Shown here: one piece after another, positions 1 to 6,825 of the stretch
Layout of the letters: every line of letters begins with the position of its first letter
Numbering within the stretch: position 1 is the stretch's first letter
Source: an uncultured Alphaproteobacteria bacterium
Lineage (GTDB): Bacteria > Pseudomonadota > Alphaproteobacteria > CAKMZR01
Reading direction: 5' to 3'
NCBI GenBank assembly: GCA_929200455.1
Contig: CAKMZR010000071.1
Span: forward strand, 1-7,826
Length of the DNA stretch: 7,826 nt
Position numbers and translations under genes: made by a program
The notes under the pieces: model-generated
Seen by the model: the letters and a program-made list of their open reading frames with translations, nothing else
The model's database searches: none
Told to the model about the DNA's origin: nothing

Positions 1-710
1 TGGAGAGTGTGTGGGGAATGCATTGTTATCCTGGGGAGCGGGTGGGTTGGATAGGGGTGAGGGAGGGACCATTTTTTGCTTCTGCGGATAGATTTGAGGT
101 GAGGGTTTTTGGGGAGGGCGGTCATGCGGCTTGTCCGCATGAGACGAAGGATTCTGTGGTGATAGCGTCTCATGTTATGCTGGCCCTGCAGACGGTGGTA
201 TCAAGGGAGGTGGATCCTTTATTTCCGTGTGTGGTGAGTGTATGTGAGATGCGCGGGGGAACGGCGAACAATATTATCCCGAATGAGGTGGTTCTTTCGG
301 GAACGGTTCGTACTTTTTCCGAGGATGTTTTGGAGCGTGTGACGGACGAGATGGAACGCAAGGTGAAGAGTGTAGCGGCAGCGTATGGAGGGAGAGCGGA
401 GTGGATTTACGAGAGGAAGTATCCTGTTCTTGTGAACAGTGAAGAGGAGACGAGGTTTGCAGAGGACGTGGCGGTTTCGTTTTTGGGTAGGGAGAATGTG
501 GAGCGAGCGAAGCCGACGATGGGGGGAGAAGATTTTGCGTTTATGCTCGAGGAGAAGCCGGGTTCTTATATCGTATTGGGCAATGGGGAGAGGGGAGAGA
601 AGGGGGGAGAGCCTGTTCATTCGCCACGGTTTGATTTTAACGATGATGCGTTGCTTGTGGGTTCTGGTTACTGGGTCAATCTTGTGGAAAAGCTTTTGCC
701 CTTATCGTAG
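1..710 (+). CDS. M20 family (M20D-like) metal-dependent amidohydrolase, 3' part
   Basis: This is the C-terminal part of an amidohydrolase of the hippurate hydrolase/N-acyl-amino-acid hydrolase kind; the reading frame is open at the left edge (first whole codon at 3) and stops with TAG at 708-710. Visible hallmarks, in order, are the metal-ligand segment GMHCYPG (His codon 21-23), the lid/dimerisation domain beginning with GEGGHAACPH and containing RGGTANNIIPNEV and GTVRTFS, then MGGEDFAFM (Glu codon 528-530) and the late metal-ligand segment VHSPRFDFND (His codon 618-620). The family hydrolyses amide bonds of N-acyl amino acids or related compounds with a two-metal centre, usually in the cytoplasm. 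The N-terminal HxD metal motif and catalytic acid lie off the window, so completeness cannot be judged. The substrate cannot be assigned. The fold assignment is firm; an auxin-conjugate or diaminopimelate-type specificity is possible but not shown. The gene converges on the 854-1246 gene. Confidence 0.93.
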   Translation, partial: ESVWGMHCYPGERVGWIGVREGPFFASADRFEVRVFGEGGHAACPHETKDSVVIASHVMLALQTVVSREVDPLFPCVVSVCEMRGGTANNIIPNEVVLSGTVRTFSEDVLERVTDEMERKVKSVAAAYGGRAEWIYERKYPVLVNSEEETRFAEDVAVSFLGRENVERAKPTMGGEDFAFMLEEKPGSYIVLGNGERGEKGGEPVHSPRFDFNDDALLVGSGYWVNLVEKLLPLS

Positions 711-730
711 GTATTGCGGGCGTGGACGTA

Positions 731-845
731 GAGGGATGATCGGGCGAGGAGTGTGTGAGGGGTGAGGGATGAGCGGGCGAGTGAGGGTGAGGAGTGTGTG
801 AGGGATGAGCGGGCGAGTGAGGGTGAGAGAGGAGTGGGTTGAGGG
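731..845. repeat. G-rich 36-bp tandem repeat between convergent genes
   Basis: Near-identical units begin at 764 and 800, exactly 36 bp apart, each reading GAGGGATGAGCGGGCGAGTG followed by AGGGTGAG. A more degenerate copy begins at 731 and is 33 bp long. After the third start the unit decays into GAGAGGAGTGGGTTGAGGG. The array lies in the gap between the ends of two convergent genes. The + strand is almost free of C and contains four G-runs (759-762, 766-768, 775-777, 785-787) separated by loops of 3, 6 and 7, which fits the usual G-quadruplex pattern. Copy number may vary among strains. No hairpin plus T-run terminator is visible in this gap, so how the two convergent transcripts end is not clear. 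Confidence 0.75.
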
Positions 846-853
846 TATACTTT

Positions 854-1246
854 TTATTGGAATTTGTATTTGACGACAAGTTTATCGCCACGGCAAGAGA
901 AGTTCATAATTTCGTTATTTTTGGGATGAAGCTGGACGATATAGATTCCTTCTTGGGATTCGATACTTTTGACGTCTTCTAGGACGTTGCGTTTGACTTT
1001 GAATTTTTTTATGGCATTGAAGACGAAATCGTCAAGTTGCAGTCTGCAGATTTGGTGGGTTTTCATATTTGCGGAAAAGAGGGTGAAGGAGTCTCCGGAT
1101 GCGGCGATTGATTTTTCTGGAGAAAGAGAGATGAAGGCGAGGGTGAACCAAGCGAGGTATTTTGCCCAGATTTTTACATTTTTTTTCTGAGGGTATATTT
1201 TTTCTAGGCATATGTTTTTGCGGTGATGTGATGAGGATTTGCACAT
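854..1246 (-). CDS. unrecognised small protein with probable signal peptide, downstream of lexA
   Basis: I do not recognise this protein. The frame is open from 1390 (GTG, then ATG at 1387-1385), but the first 48 residues of that version look non-coding. The ATG at 1246-1244 is preferred because AGGGA lies a few bases before it. From that start the product is 130 residues. The N-terminal region is basic (KKNVKIWAK), followed by a hydrophobic run (YLAWFTLAFISL) and an SIAA-SGD junction that could be a signal peptidase I site. The mature part would be about 80 residues, rich in Lys and beta-forming stretches, with two Cys (in HQIC and NFSC) that could form a disulfide if exported. The 26-residue stretch before the hydrophobic core is long for a signal peptide, so an N-terminal anchor is the alternative. 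It lies downstream of lexA on the same strand (12 bp gap if the 1390 start is real, about 156 bp otherwise) and may share its transcript. Confidence 0.55.
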   Translation of the reverse strand: MCKSSSHHRKNICLEKIYPQKKNVKIWAKYLAWFTLAFISLSPEKSIAASGDSFTLFSANMKTHQICRLQLDDFVFNAIKKFKVKRNVLEDVKSIESQEGIYIVQLHPKNNEIMNFSCRGDKLVVKYKFQ

Positions 1247-1402
1247 GAAAGTCCCTAACGAAGGTAATGAGGAATGAGAGTTGAGATCTCGGGTGTCCTC
1301 GTGGATATGGGCGTAGTTTTTTATGTGGTTGATTGTAGATGTGTTTTTATGGATTTTCAATGGAATGAACATTCTTTTGACGCGCATCACATTTATGTTT
1401 TT

Positions 1403-2164
1403 TTAGTATGATCGGAAGATATTTGTGAGTTTTCCTTGGATACTAATTTTTTCTGGTGGCATGACGATGGTTTTGTAATCTGGGTTTGCGGGTTCGAGAT
1501 GGATCATATTGTTGACGATGCGGAAGATTTTGAGGGTGACTTCTCCTTCATCTGTGAGAGCGACGACGATATCGCCGGTGTCGGCATGATTTTGTTGTCG
1601 AATGATGGCGATATCTCCGCTGATGATGGCGGCTTGTGTCATGGAGTTTCCTTCGATTTCTAGGGCATAATGTTGTCCGTGTCCGACGAGGGAAGCAGGA
1701 ATTTCTATGAAGGAGGAGTGGTCTTTTATGGCTTCGATGGATGGTCCTGCGGCGATGATTCCGTAGAGAGGAAGGGTGATGGAGTGAGAGGGTCTGAGTT
1801 GGAAGGGGACTTGAGAAGAAGCGTGTTCGACTTGCTGAGGCTGTTGAGAAAATTTTGGGCTACGAGGGAAGAAGGGTTGCATGGGGTGTGGAGAAGAGGA
1901 GAGGGATGTCTTTCGAGGTGGAGTGTGTTCGTTGCGTGATGGGTGGTTGTCAGGCATTTTGATGATGGTAATTCCGCCTGCTTTATGGGGGCTATGTTCA
2001 ATGTATCCGTATTCTTTGAGGACTTTGACGAATCGGTGGATTCCGGAAGGAGATTTGATATTCATGGCGATGCACAATTCGTTGTATGTGGGAGCGTAGC
2101 CATTGTGTCGTGTGAGGTTGTCGATATGGACGAGGACGGAATATTGTTTTTTGGTAAGGTTCAT
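1403..2164 (-). CDS. lexA: LexA SOS transcriptional repressor (self-cleaving, S24 family)
   Basis: LexA represses DNA-damage genes and cleaves itself when stimulated by RecA bound to single-stranded DNA. The 253-residue product starts with a winged-helix DNA-binding domain (about 1-68; LTKKQYSVLVHI, then the recognition region with KSPSGIHRFVKVLKEYGYI). A long Pro/Ser/His/Gln-rich linker follows (about 72-128), then the S24 peptidase/dimerisation domain. The scissile Ala139-Gly140 (GIIAAGPS), catalytic Ser174 (EGNSM) and catalytic Lys212 (VTLKIF) are all present. The Gly-to-Ser distance is 34 residues, as in E. coli LexA, and the Ser-to-Lys distance is 38 (37 there). The protein is longer than E. 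coli LexA (202 residues) because of the linker, a common feature in Alphaproteobacteria. The ATG start has no clear Shine-Dalgarno sequence. No full alphaproteobacterial SOS box (GTTC-N7-GTTC) was found by eye upstream. The small gene at 854-1246 follows on the same strand. Confidence 0.96.
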   Translation of the reverse strand: MNLTKKQYSVLVHIDNLTRHNGYAPTYNELCIAMNIKSPSGIHRFVKVLKEYGYIEHSPHKAGGITIIKMPDNHPSRNEHTPPRKTSLSSSPHPMQPFFPRSPKFSQQPQQVEHASSQVPFQLRPSHSITLPLYGIIAAGPSIEAIKDHSSFIEIPASLVGHGQHYALEIEGNSMTQAAIISGDIAIIRQQNHADTGDIVVALTDEGEVTLKIFRIVNNMIHLEPANPDYKTIVMPPEKISIQGKLTNIFRSY

Positions 2165-2180
2165 GATGTATTCGAGGGTT

Positions 2181-2238
2181 GAGGTTAGGGGTTACGGCCT
2201 GAGTCTGAGGTTGCGGCCTGAGGTTGGGGCTGGGGGTT
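2181..2238. repeat. G-rich degenerate direct repeat just upstream of lexA
   Basis: CGGCCTGAG occurs at 2195-2203 and again at 2214-2222, 19 bp apart, embedded in further GAGGTTNGGG-like segments. The stretch is nearly C-free apart from the GGCC cores and ends in GGGGCTGGGGG. It would be transcribed as a C-rich leader of lexA. It has no obvious hairpin. It resembles in composition the tandem array at 731-845 but does not share its unit. Confidence 0.4.
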
Positions 2239-2262
2239 GATGTTTTTCCTTTCTTTTTTCCT

Positions 2263-2290
2263 ATTGTTCTTATTAATTGGATTTTTGCAA
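2263..2290 (-). promoter_or_regulatory. possible lexA promoter
   Basis: Read on the minus strand, TTGCAA (2290-2285) and AACAAT (2268-2263) are separated by 16 bp, giving weak sigma70-like -35 and -10 elements (four of six matches each). Transcription would start about 90 bp upstream of the lexA ATG. A single GTTC half-site of the alphaproteobacterial SOS box (2266-2269, + strand) overlaps the -10 element, but the partner half seven bases on reads TTGG. The region is bracketed by an inverted repeat TTTTTTCC (2254-2261) and GGAAAAAG (2291-2298; one G-T pair). The elements are poor matches and are an inference only. Confidence 0.25.
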
Positions 2291-2382
2291 GGAAAAAGAG
2301 AGTTAAGGGAATAAAAAGTGAAAATGAAGTAAAGAAAAGATAATTCTTGCCAACCCAAGGGATTGATCTTAGAATTGAGATT

Positions 2383-2646
2383 ATGGCGATACGAACACCT
2401 GACATACGGCAACCTCAGCGACCTTCCTACGACGGACGGGTGAAGGGTCTTGCGGAAAGGGGTGTGAGGGAAGATGCCCGTATGGGAGGGGGTCTTAAGA
2501 AGAAAGTTTCTCGGAGGAGGCGTCTTGATCCTTATGATGTTCTGTCTGCGGTGGCTCGTCTTGTGGAGTTGCTTGCGAATGATTTTGAGCACGGCATCCC
2601 GGATGATATTCCGAATCGAGGATATTATTTGAATATCTTGGTGTAG
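2383..2646 (+). CDS. unrecognised small basic protein (87 residues)
   Basis: I do not recognise this protein. The ATG at 2383-2385 gives 87 residues ending in TAG at 2644-2646; the frame is open upstream to a TTG at 2347, but that extension has no ribosome site. Residues 1-50 are Arg/Gly-rich and probably disordered, with a basic cluster (LKKKVSRRRR) at about 45-54. Residues about 55-80 (LDPYDVLSAVARLVELLAND) look like a real amphipathic helix, followed by a polar, Asp/Pro-containing tail ending in NILV. It is divergent from lexA (218 bp spacer) and convergent with bolA (48 bp gap). It is the only + strand gene besides the amidohydrolase. A coding reading is favoured by the helix and by the lack of any better frame on the opposite strand, but a small spurious frame cannot be excluded. 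Confidence 0.5.
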   Translation: MAIRTPDIRQPQRPSYDGRVKGLAERGVREDARMGGGLKKKVSRRRRLDPYDVLSAVARLVELLANDFEHGIPDDIPNRGYYLNILV

Positions 2647-2694
2647 TTCTGAGGTGGTGATTTTTTTGGTTTTATAGAACTTGAGGGGATGGGT

Positions 2695-3003
2695 TTATGA
2701 GTCTTTGATATTGATTTTGAGGGCATGGAGTCCGTTTTTGAATTCGAGGGCGAGAGCGTCCATGATCAAGCGGTGGATTTGCACACGTGTTTTGTCTTTG
2801 AAAGCTGAGCTTTGCAGGGTGAGAGTGAAGTGAGTGCCACCTTCCAGAGCGTCTTTATTGTGGTTGCTATGGAGATGGGAGTCGTCCGTGACGAGGAGGT
2901 ATTGGGGAGAAAACTGTTTTGTGATGATGTCTTCGATGCGTGCGGCCCTGGGGTGTTTTAGATTGGTGTGTCTAGGGTTGGGGTGTTGGGTGTTGTGAGG
3001 CAT
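2695..3003 (-). CDS. bolA: BolA family protein
   Basis: BolA proteins pair with monothiol glutaredoxins and act in iron-sulfur cluster handling and redox or stress regulation in the cytoplasm. The 102-residue product has a polar His/Asn/Pro-rich N-terminus (1-20) and then the whole BolA fold: ARIEDIITKQFSPQYLLVTD (about 21-40), DSHLHSNH (41-48), the THFTLTLQSSAF strand and turn (about 57-68), the RVQIHRLIMDAL helix (73-84) and GLHALKI (91-97). His93 stands at the position of the near-invariant C-terminal His used for cluster binding in the family, and the variable loop carries His rather than Cys. No Shine-Dalgarno sequence is evident at the ATG (3003-3001). The gene lies 90 bp downstream of nrdJ on the same strand, so shared transcription is possible. 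The family assignment is firm; whether it acts as a regulator or a cluster-assembly factor is not shown. Confidence 0.93.
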   Translation of the reverse strand: MPHNTQHPNPRHTNLKHPRAARIEDIITKQFSPQYLLVTDDSHLHSNHNKDALEGGTHFTLTLQSSAFKDKTRVQIHRLIMDALALEFKNGLHALKINIKDS

Positions 3004-3093
3004 GTTGGGAGGGCGTAACGTTGAAACTTGGGCGTGGCAGAAGGCGTCTGTGGGTGAGAGAGGGCCGGGGTGAGCGTTGACGTGCTGTGGTCT

Positions 3094-6000
3094 TTAAGAG
3101 CAACCTGTGGTGGCCCCGCACTCGAGGCACTTGAGGCAGACTCCGTTTCGAACCATGGAGAAGTTTCCGCACTCTGGACAGCTGTCCCCAGTATAGCCTT
3201 GCATACGGATTTGGTCGAATTTTTTGACGGTGACGTCTGCTTCCATTTCGGATTGGGGGAGAGGAGGGGCATTGATGAGCTCTTCGAAGGGGCTTTGCGT
3301 ATTGGGGCTCTGTGTATTGATATTTTTTGCGGGAGTCTCGCGTTGTGTATTTTTGTCTGAGGTTGAGTTGTGGATTTCTGTGGGATGTATATTTTCGTTT
3401 TCTGGTTGGACGTGAGCGAGGTCATATTTTTTGAGGTAGTTGATTCCGAGGTCTCTGAAGATGTAGTCGAGTACGCTGAGGGAGTTTTTGACGGATTCGT
3501 GTCCAGTGACGGGTCCGCTGGGTTCGAATCGGGTGAAGGTGAAGGCTTCGACGAATTCGTCGAGAGGCACGCCATATTGTAGGGCGATGGAGATGGCGAT
3601 GGCGAAATTGTTCATGAGGGATCGGAAGGAAGCGCCTTCTTTGTGCATATCGACAAAGATTTCGCCAAGGGATCCGTCGTCGTAATGCCCTGTTCTGAGG
3701 TAGACGTTATGTCCGGCGATGGATGCTTTTTGAGTATATCCTTTACGCTTGTGAGGGAGGCGTCGTCGTATGAGCTCTTTAGCCATGACGGGAGCGATGG
3801 AAGCGGCGGCACTTGATGGATTATTTTCGGTGATATCGTTGATGAGTTCGAGGTCGTCATTGAAGTGAGAGAGGAGGGGTTGGCTAAGTTTGGAGGAGTC
3901 TCTATAGAGGGCGTTTGCTTTGAGTCCGAGTCTCCAAGAGAGGAGGTAGGCGCTTTTGCAGGCGTCGATGGAGGATTCGTGAGGCATATTGATGGTTTTG
4001 GAGATGGCCCCGGAGATGAAGGGCTGTACGGAAGCCATCATTTGGATATGGCTTTGGACGGACAGTGCGCGTGTTCCTGTGCTGCCGCATCGGTTTGCAC
4101 AATCGAAGATGGGCAGGTGTTCTTGTCGCATGTGGGGTGCGCCTTCGAGGGTCATGGTGCCGCAGACAAAGGTATTGAAATTGTTGATTTGTCTTTTTGT
4201 GAATCCGAGGGTTTCGAGCAGGTTTGCGGAGGGATCTTTTATGTCTTCGTCGCTGAGTTTGAGTATATTTTTGCAGAAGGAGGAGCCGAGATTTCCGGAA
4301 GAGAAAGCAAACTGGACATGGAAGAGGTTTGGCAGCGAGGCTTCGATTTCGTCGAGTTTTTCCTGAGGGAATCCTTTTTCTGCGAGTGTTTTTCTATTGA
4401 TTTCCGGAGCGTGCTCGAGGGAGTGGTGTCCGAGGACGTAGAGAGAGATATCTTTGATTTGATTTTCGTGGTAGCCGAGTTTTTTGAGGGCGATGGGCAC
4501 GGTGGAGTTGATGAGTCTGAAAGCCCCGCCACCTGCGAGTTTTTTGTATTTGACGAGGGAGAAGTCTGGTTCGAGTCCGGTGGTGTCGCAGTCCATGACG
4601 AGTCCGATGGTTCCTGTGGGTGCGATGACGCTGACTTGTGCATTTCTGAATCCATATTTTTGACCATTTGTGAGTGCGAGGTCCCAAGCTTCTTTAGCGG
4701 CGTGGGAGAGTTGGGAATCTTGTAGGTGTCTGTGGTCGAGGGATTGTGGTTTTATGGAAAGGTTTTTGAATCCATTTGAGCTTCCGAGAGCCGCGAGTCT
4801 GTGGTTATGAATGACGTTTATCATATCATTTTTGTTTCGTTTGAAAGCTTGGAAGGGTCCGAGTTCTTTAGCCATTTCAGCACTGGTGGTGTAGGCGACT
4901 CCGGTCATGAGTGCGGCGATGGCCCCTGCGATATTTCGCCCTTCGAGGCTGTCATAGCCGATGGCTTGTGATGTGAGGAAAGCACCGAGGTTTGCGAATC
5001 CGAGTCCGAGGGTGCGGTATTGGAAGGAGCGTTCTGCGATATTTTTTGAGGGGAACTGGGCCATAAGGACTGAGATTTCGAGGGTGATGGTCCAGAGGCG
5101 CACGGCGTGAGAAAAGGTTTTGATATTGAAGGAACCGTCTTTGAGTGTAAATTTGGTGAGGTTGAGGGAAGCGAGATTGCAAGCGGTGTCGTCGAGGAAC
5201 ATATATTCGGAGCATGGGTTTGACGCACGGATTCTGCCGTCTTTTGGGCAAGTGTGCCATTCATTGATGGTGGTATCGAACTGGACGCCAGGGTCTGCAC
5301 ATTGCCAAGCGGCGGTAGAGATTTTGTCCCATAGGTCTTTAGCTTTTATGGTTTTGACGACTTTTTTTGAAGTTCTAGCGGTGAGATGCCAAGGTTTGTC
5401 ATTATTGACGGCTTCGATGAAGTCGTTGGAGAGTCTGATGGTATTGTTGGCGTTTTGTCCGGTGATGGAGGTGTAGGTTTCCGAGTCCCAGTTGAATTCG
5501 AAGACGGGGATATCGACGGAAGTGAAACCCTGCTGAGCGAACTGTATGGCACGAGATATGATTTTGTTATCGACGAGTGTTATTTGGGCGTTTTGGGCGG
5601 CGATTTTGAGTTTGGGGTTTGTTTTTGGAGAGAAGCGTTCAGCAGAGGAGATGGATTTGTTATGACATGCGTCGATGATGGCGTTCATGTGGAGAGCGAC
5701 GACGCGAGAGCCAGTGACAAGGGCGGCGGCTTTATTTTCTTCACGTGTTTTCCACTCGATAAATTGTTCGACATCTGGGTGGTCGCAGTCAACGATGACC
5801 ATTTTTGCGGCCCGTCGCGTGGTTCCACCTGATTTTATGGCACTTGCGGCTCTGTCGCCGACGGCGAGGAAGGAGAGGAGTCCGGAAGATTTTCCGCCCC
5901 CTGAGAGGGGTTCTTCAGCGGCACGGAGGGAGGAGAAGTTGCTGCCGGTTCCCGAGCCGTATTTGAAGATTCGGGCTTCGCGAACCCAAAGGTCCATGAT

Positions 6001-6639
6001 TCCGCCTGAATTGACGAGGTCGTCATTGACGGATTGGATGAAGCAAGCGTGGGGTTGGGGTCTTTCGTAAGCGGAAGAAGAGGGCAAAGTTTTTCCTGTA
6101 TGTTCATCGACATAGAAGTGTCCCTGTTCTGGTCCTTCGATGCCGTAAGCCCAATGGAGTCCTGTATTGAACCATTGGGGAGAGTTGGGAGCACCCATTT
6201 GGAAGCAGAGCATGGTACACATTTCGTCAAAGAACACGCGTGCGGAATTTTCGTCATCGAAGTATTGAGATTTCCACCCCCAGTAGGTCCAGGTTCCGGC
6301 AAGACGCCGAAATATCTGCCGAGCATCGGTCTCTGCGACGAATCTCTGTTCTTCTGGAAGTTCTTCGAGTGCTTTGGTGTCTGCGGTTTTTCTGGCGAGC
6401 CAAGAAGGGATATTTTTTTCTTTGACGGTTTTGAGTCGTGCGGGTATTCCGGCCTTGCGGAAGTATTTTTGGGCCATGATGTCGATAGCGATCTGGCTCC
6501 AAGAAGCGGGAGCTTCGATTCCTTCCATGGAGAAGATTTTTTGGCCGTCGCCTCCGGTGATTTCGGATCGCACGGTTCTGAAAGGGATGGTTTCGAAGGG
6601 GTCTTTCCCGTTCTGGGTGAGACAGCGTTCAACTTTCAT
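3094..6639 (-). CDS. nrdJ: adenosylcobalamin-dependent (class II) ribonucleotide reductase
   Basis: NrdJ reduces ribonucleotides to deoxyribonucleotides with a thiyl radical formed from adenosylcobalamin, independently of oxygen. The 1181-residue product has an intact ten-stranded barrel. Cys199 (HACFIQS) and Cys487 (TACNLASLN) are the expected redox pair. Asn474, Cys476 and Glu478 in NPCSE form the radical site, with the Cys476-Cys487 spacing of 11 seen in Thermotoga NrdJ. APTGTIG at 673-679 is the substrate phosphate loop. A TSCPD-like domain occupies about 970-1050 (GSLGEIFVDMHKEG). An Asn/Thr/Ser/Pro linker (about 1076-1130, with NTQSP twice in a row) leads to a zinc ribbon with Cys1154, 1157, 1168, 1171 and 1174 and terminal Cys1180, probably the reductant-accepting tail. 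The length is usual for the alphaproteobacterial form. The ATG is preceded by GGAAGG (6654-6649) nine bases upstream. bolA lies 90 bp downstream. Promoter and leader elements are visible upstream, but no cobalamin riboswitch was recognised. Confidence 0.98.
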   Translation of the reverse strand: MKVERCLTQNGKDPFETIPFRTVRSEITGGDGQKIFSMEGIEAPASWSQIAIDIMAQKYFRKAGIPARLKTVKEKNIPSWLARKTADTKALEELPEEQRFVAETDARQIFRRLAGTWTYWGWKSQYFDDENSARVFFDEMCTMLCFQMGAPNSPQWFNTGLHWAYGIEGPEQGHFYVDEHTGKTLPSSSAYERPQPHACFIQSVNDDLVNSGGIMDLWVREARIFKYGSGTGSNFSSLRAAEEPLSGGGKSSGLLSFLAVGDRAASAIKSGGTTRRAAKMVIVDCDHPDVEQFIEWKTREENKAAALVTGSRVVALHMNAIIDACHNKSISSAERFSPKTNPKLKIAAQNAQITLVDNKIISRAIQFAQQGFTSVDIPVFEFNWDSETYTSITGQNANNTIRLSNDFIEAVNNDKPWHLTARTSKKVVKTIKAKDLWDKISTAAWQCADPGVQFDTTINEWHTCPKDGRIRASNPCSEYMFLDDTACNLASLNLTKFTLKDGSFNIKTFSHAVRLWTITLEISVLMAQFPSKNIAERSFQYRTLGLGFANLGAFLTSQAIGYDSLEGRNIAGAIAALMTGVAYTTSAEMAKELGPFQAFKRNKNDMINVIHNHRLAALGSSNGFKNLSIKPQSLDHRHLQDSQLSHAAKEAWDLALTNGQKYGFRNAQVSVIAPTGTIGLVMDCDTTGLEPDFSLVKYKKLAGGGAFRLINSTVPIALKKLGYHENQIKDISLYVLGHHSLEHAPEINRKTLAEKGFPQEKLDEIEASLPNLFHVQFAFSSGNLGSSFCKNILKLSDEDIKDPSANLLETLGFTKRQINNFNTFVCGTMTLEGAPHMRQEHLPIFDCANRCGSTGTRALSVQSHIQMMASVQPFISGAISKTINMPHESSIDACKSAYLLSWRLGLKANALYRDSSKLSQPLLSHFNDDLELINDITENNPSSAAASIAPVMAKELIRRRLPHKRKGYTQKASIAGHNVYLRTGHYDDGSLGEIFVDMHKEGASFRSLMNNFAIAISIALQYGVPLDEFVEAFTFTRFEPSGPVTGHESVKNSLSVLDYIFRDLGINYLKKYDLAHVQPENENIHPTEIHNSTSDKNTQRETPAKNINTQSPNTQSPFEELINAPPLPQSEMEADVTVKKFDQIRMQGYTGDSCPECGNFSMVRNGVCLKCLECGATTGCS

Positions 6640-6679
6640 ACCAAGAGGCCTTCCAATAGATAGAGTGTGACAATGAATG

Positions 6680-6769
6680 AAAGCCCTTATTCACGATATA
6701 TTCTTTCATGAGGTTAGGGCTTTTTTGCGGATGGCGAAGAGCTCATAAAGCAGGAACCCCAAGTCCGCA
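6680..6769 (-). promoter_or_regulatory. two-hairpin leader of nrdJ
   Basis: In the nrdJ 5' leader two potential hairpins abut. The upstream one closes with TGCGGA (6769-6764) against TCCGCA (6731-6726), six pairs around about 32 bases. The downstream one closes with AAAGCCCT against AGGGCTTT (6723-6716 and 6687-6680), eight pairs, with an inner helix TCATGA/TCACGA (6711-6706 and 6696-6691; one mismatch). The second hairpin ends about 40 bases before the nrdJ ATG and does not cover its ribosome site. Read on the + strand the second hairpin is followed by T6 (6721-6726), so it could instead act as a terminator for + strand transcription coming from the left. The B12 box and other cobalamin-riboswitch signatures are not seen. 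The pairing is direct; the role is inferred. Confidence 0.35.
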
Positions 6770-6796
6770 ATGACAGACACCGAACATGTAATATTT

Positions 6797-6825
6797 ATTG
6801 TATCACATTGTCCTTTTCTGCACAA
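6797..6825 (-). promoter_or_regulatory. likely nrdJ promoter
   Basis: Read on the minus strand, a -10 element TACAAT (6802-6797, five of six consensus bases) lies exactly 17 bp from a -35 element TTGTGC (6825-6820, TTG conserved). Transcription would start near 6790, giving a leader of about 150 bases that carries the two hairpins. The -35 element directly abuts a 16-bp perfect inverted repeat, consistent with a regulated promoter. The spacing and -10 are good; the -35 is partial. Confidence 0.5.

Noticed and set aside
676..891. Minus-strand 71-codon frame with a His/Pro/Ser 12-residue repeat
   Set aside because: The repeat is simply the 36-bp tandem array read in one frame. The frame overlaps the ends of two better genes and has no ribosome site.
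2641..2682. AGTTCT/AGAACT inverted repeat between the 87-residue gene and bolA as a bidirectional terminator
   Set aside because: The stem has only six pairs around a loop of more than 20 bases, and no T-run follows either arm.
3865..4725. 286-codon + strand open frame within nrdJ
   Set aside because: It lies antisense to the conserved core of nrdJ and stays open because the + strand is G/T-rich and poor in stop codons. It shows no recognisable domain.
6773..6790. SOS-box-like GTTC-N7-GTCA on the minus strand in the nrdJ leader
   Set aside because: The second half matches only two of four bases, and it lies at or downstream of the likely transcription start.
6785..6812. NrdR-box-like AT-rich sequence near the nrdJ promoter
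   Set aside because: It does not fit the ACAC-AT-rich-TGTG pattern in either orientation, and no pair of boxes is present.
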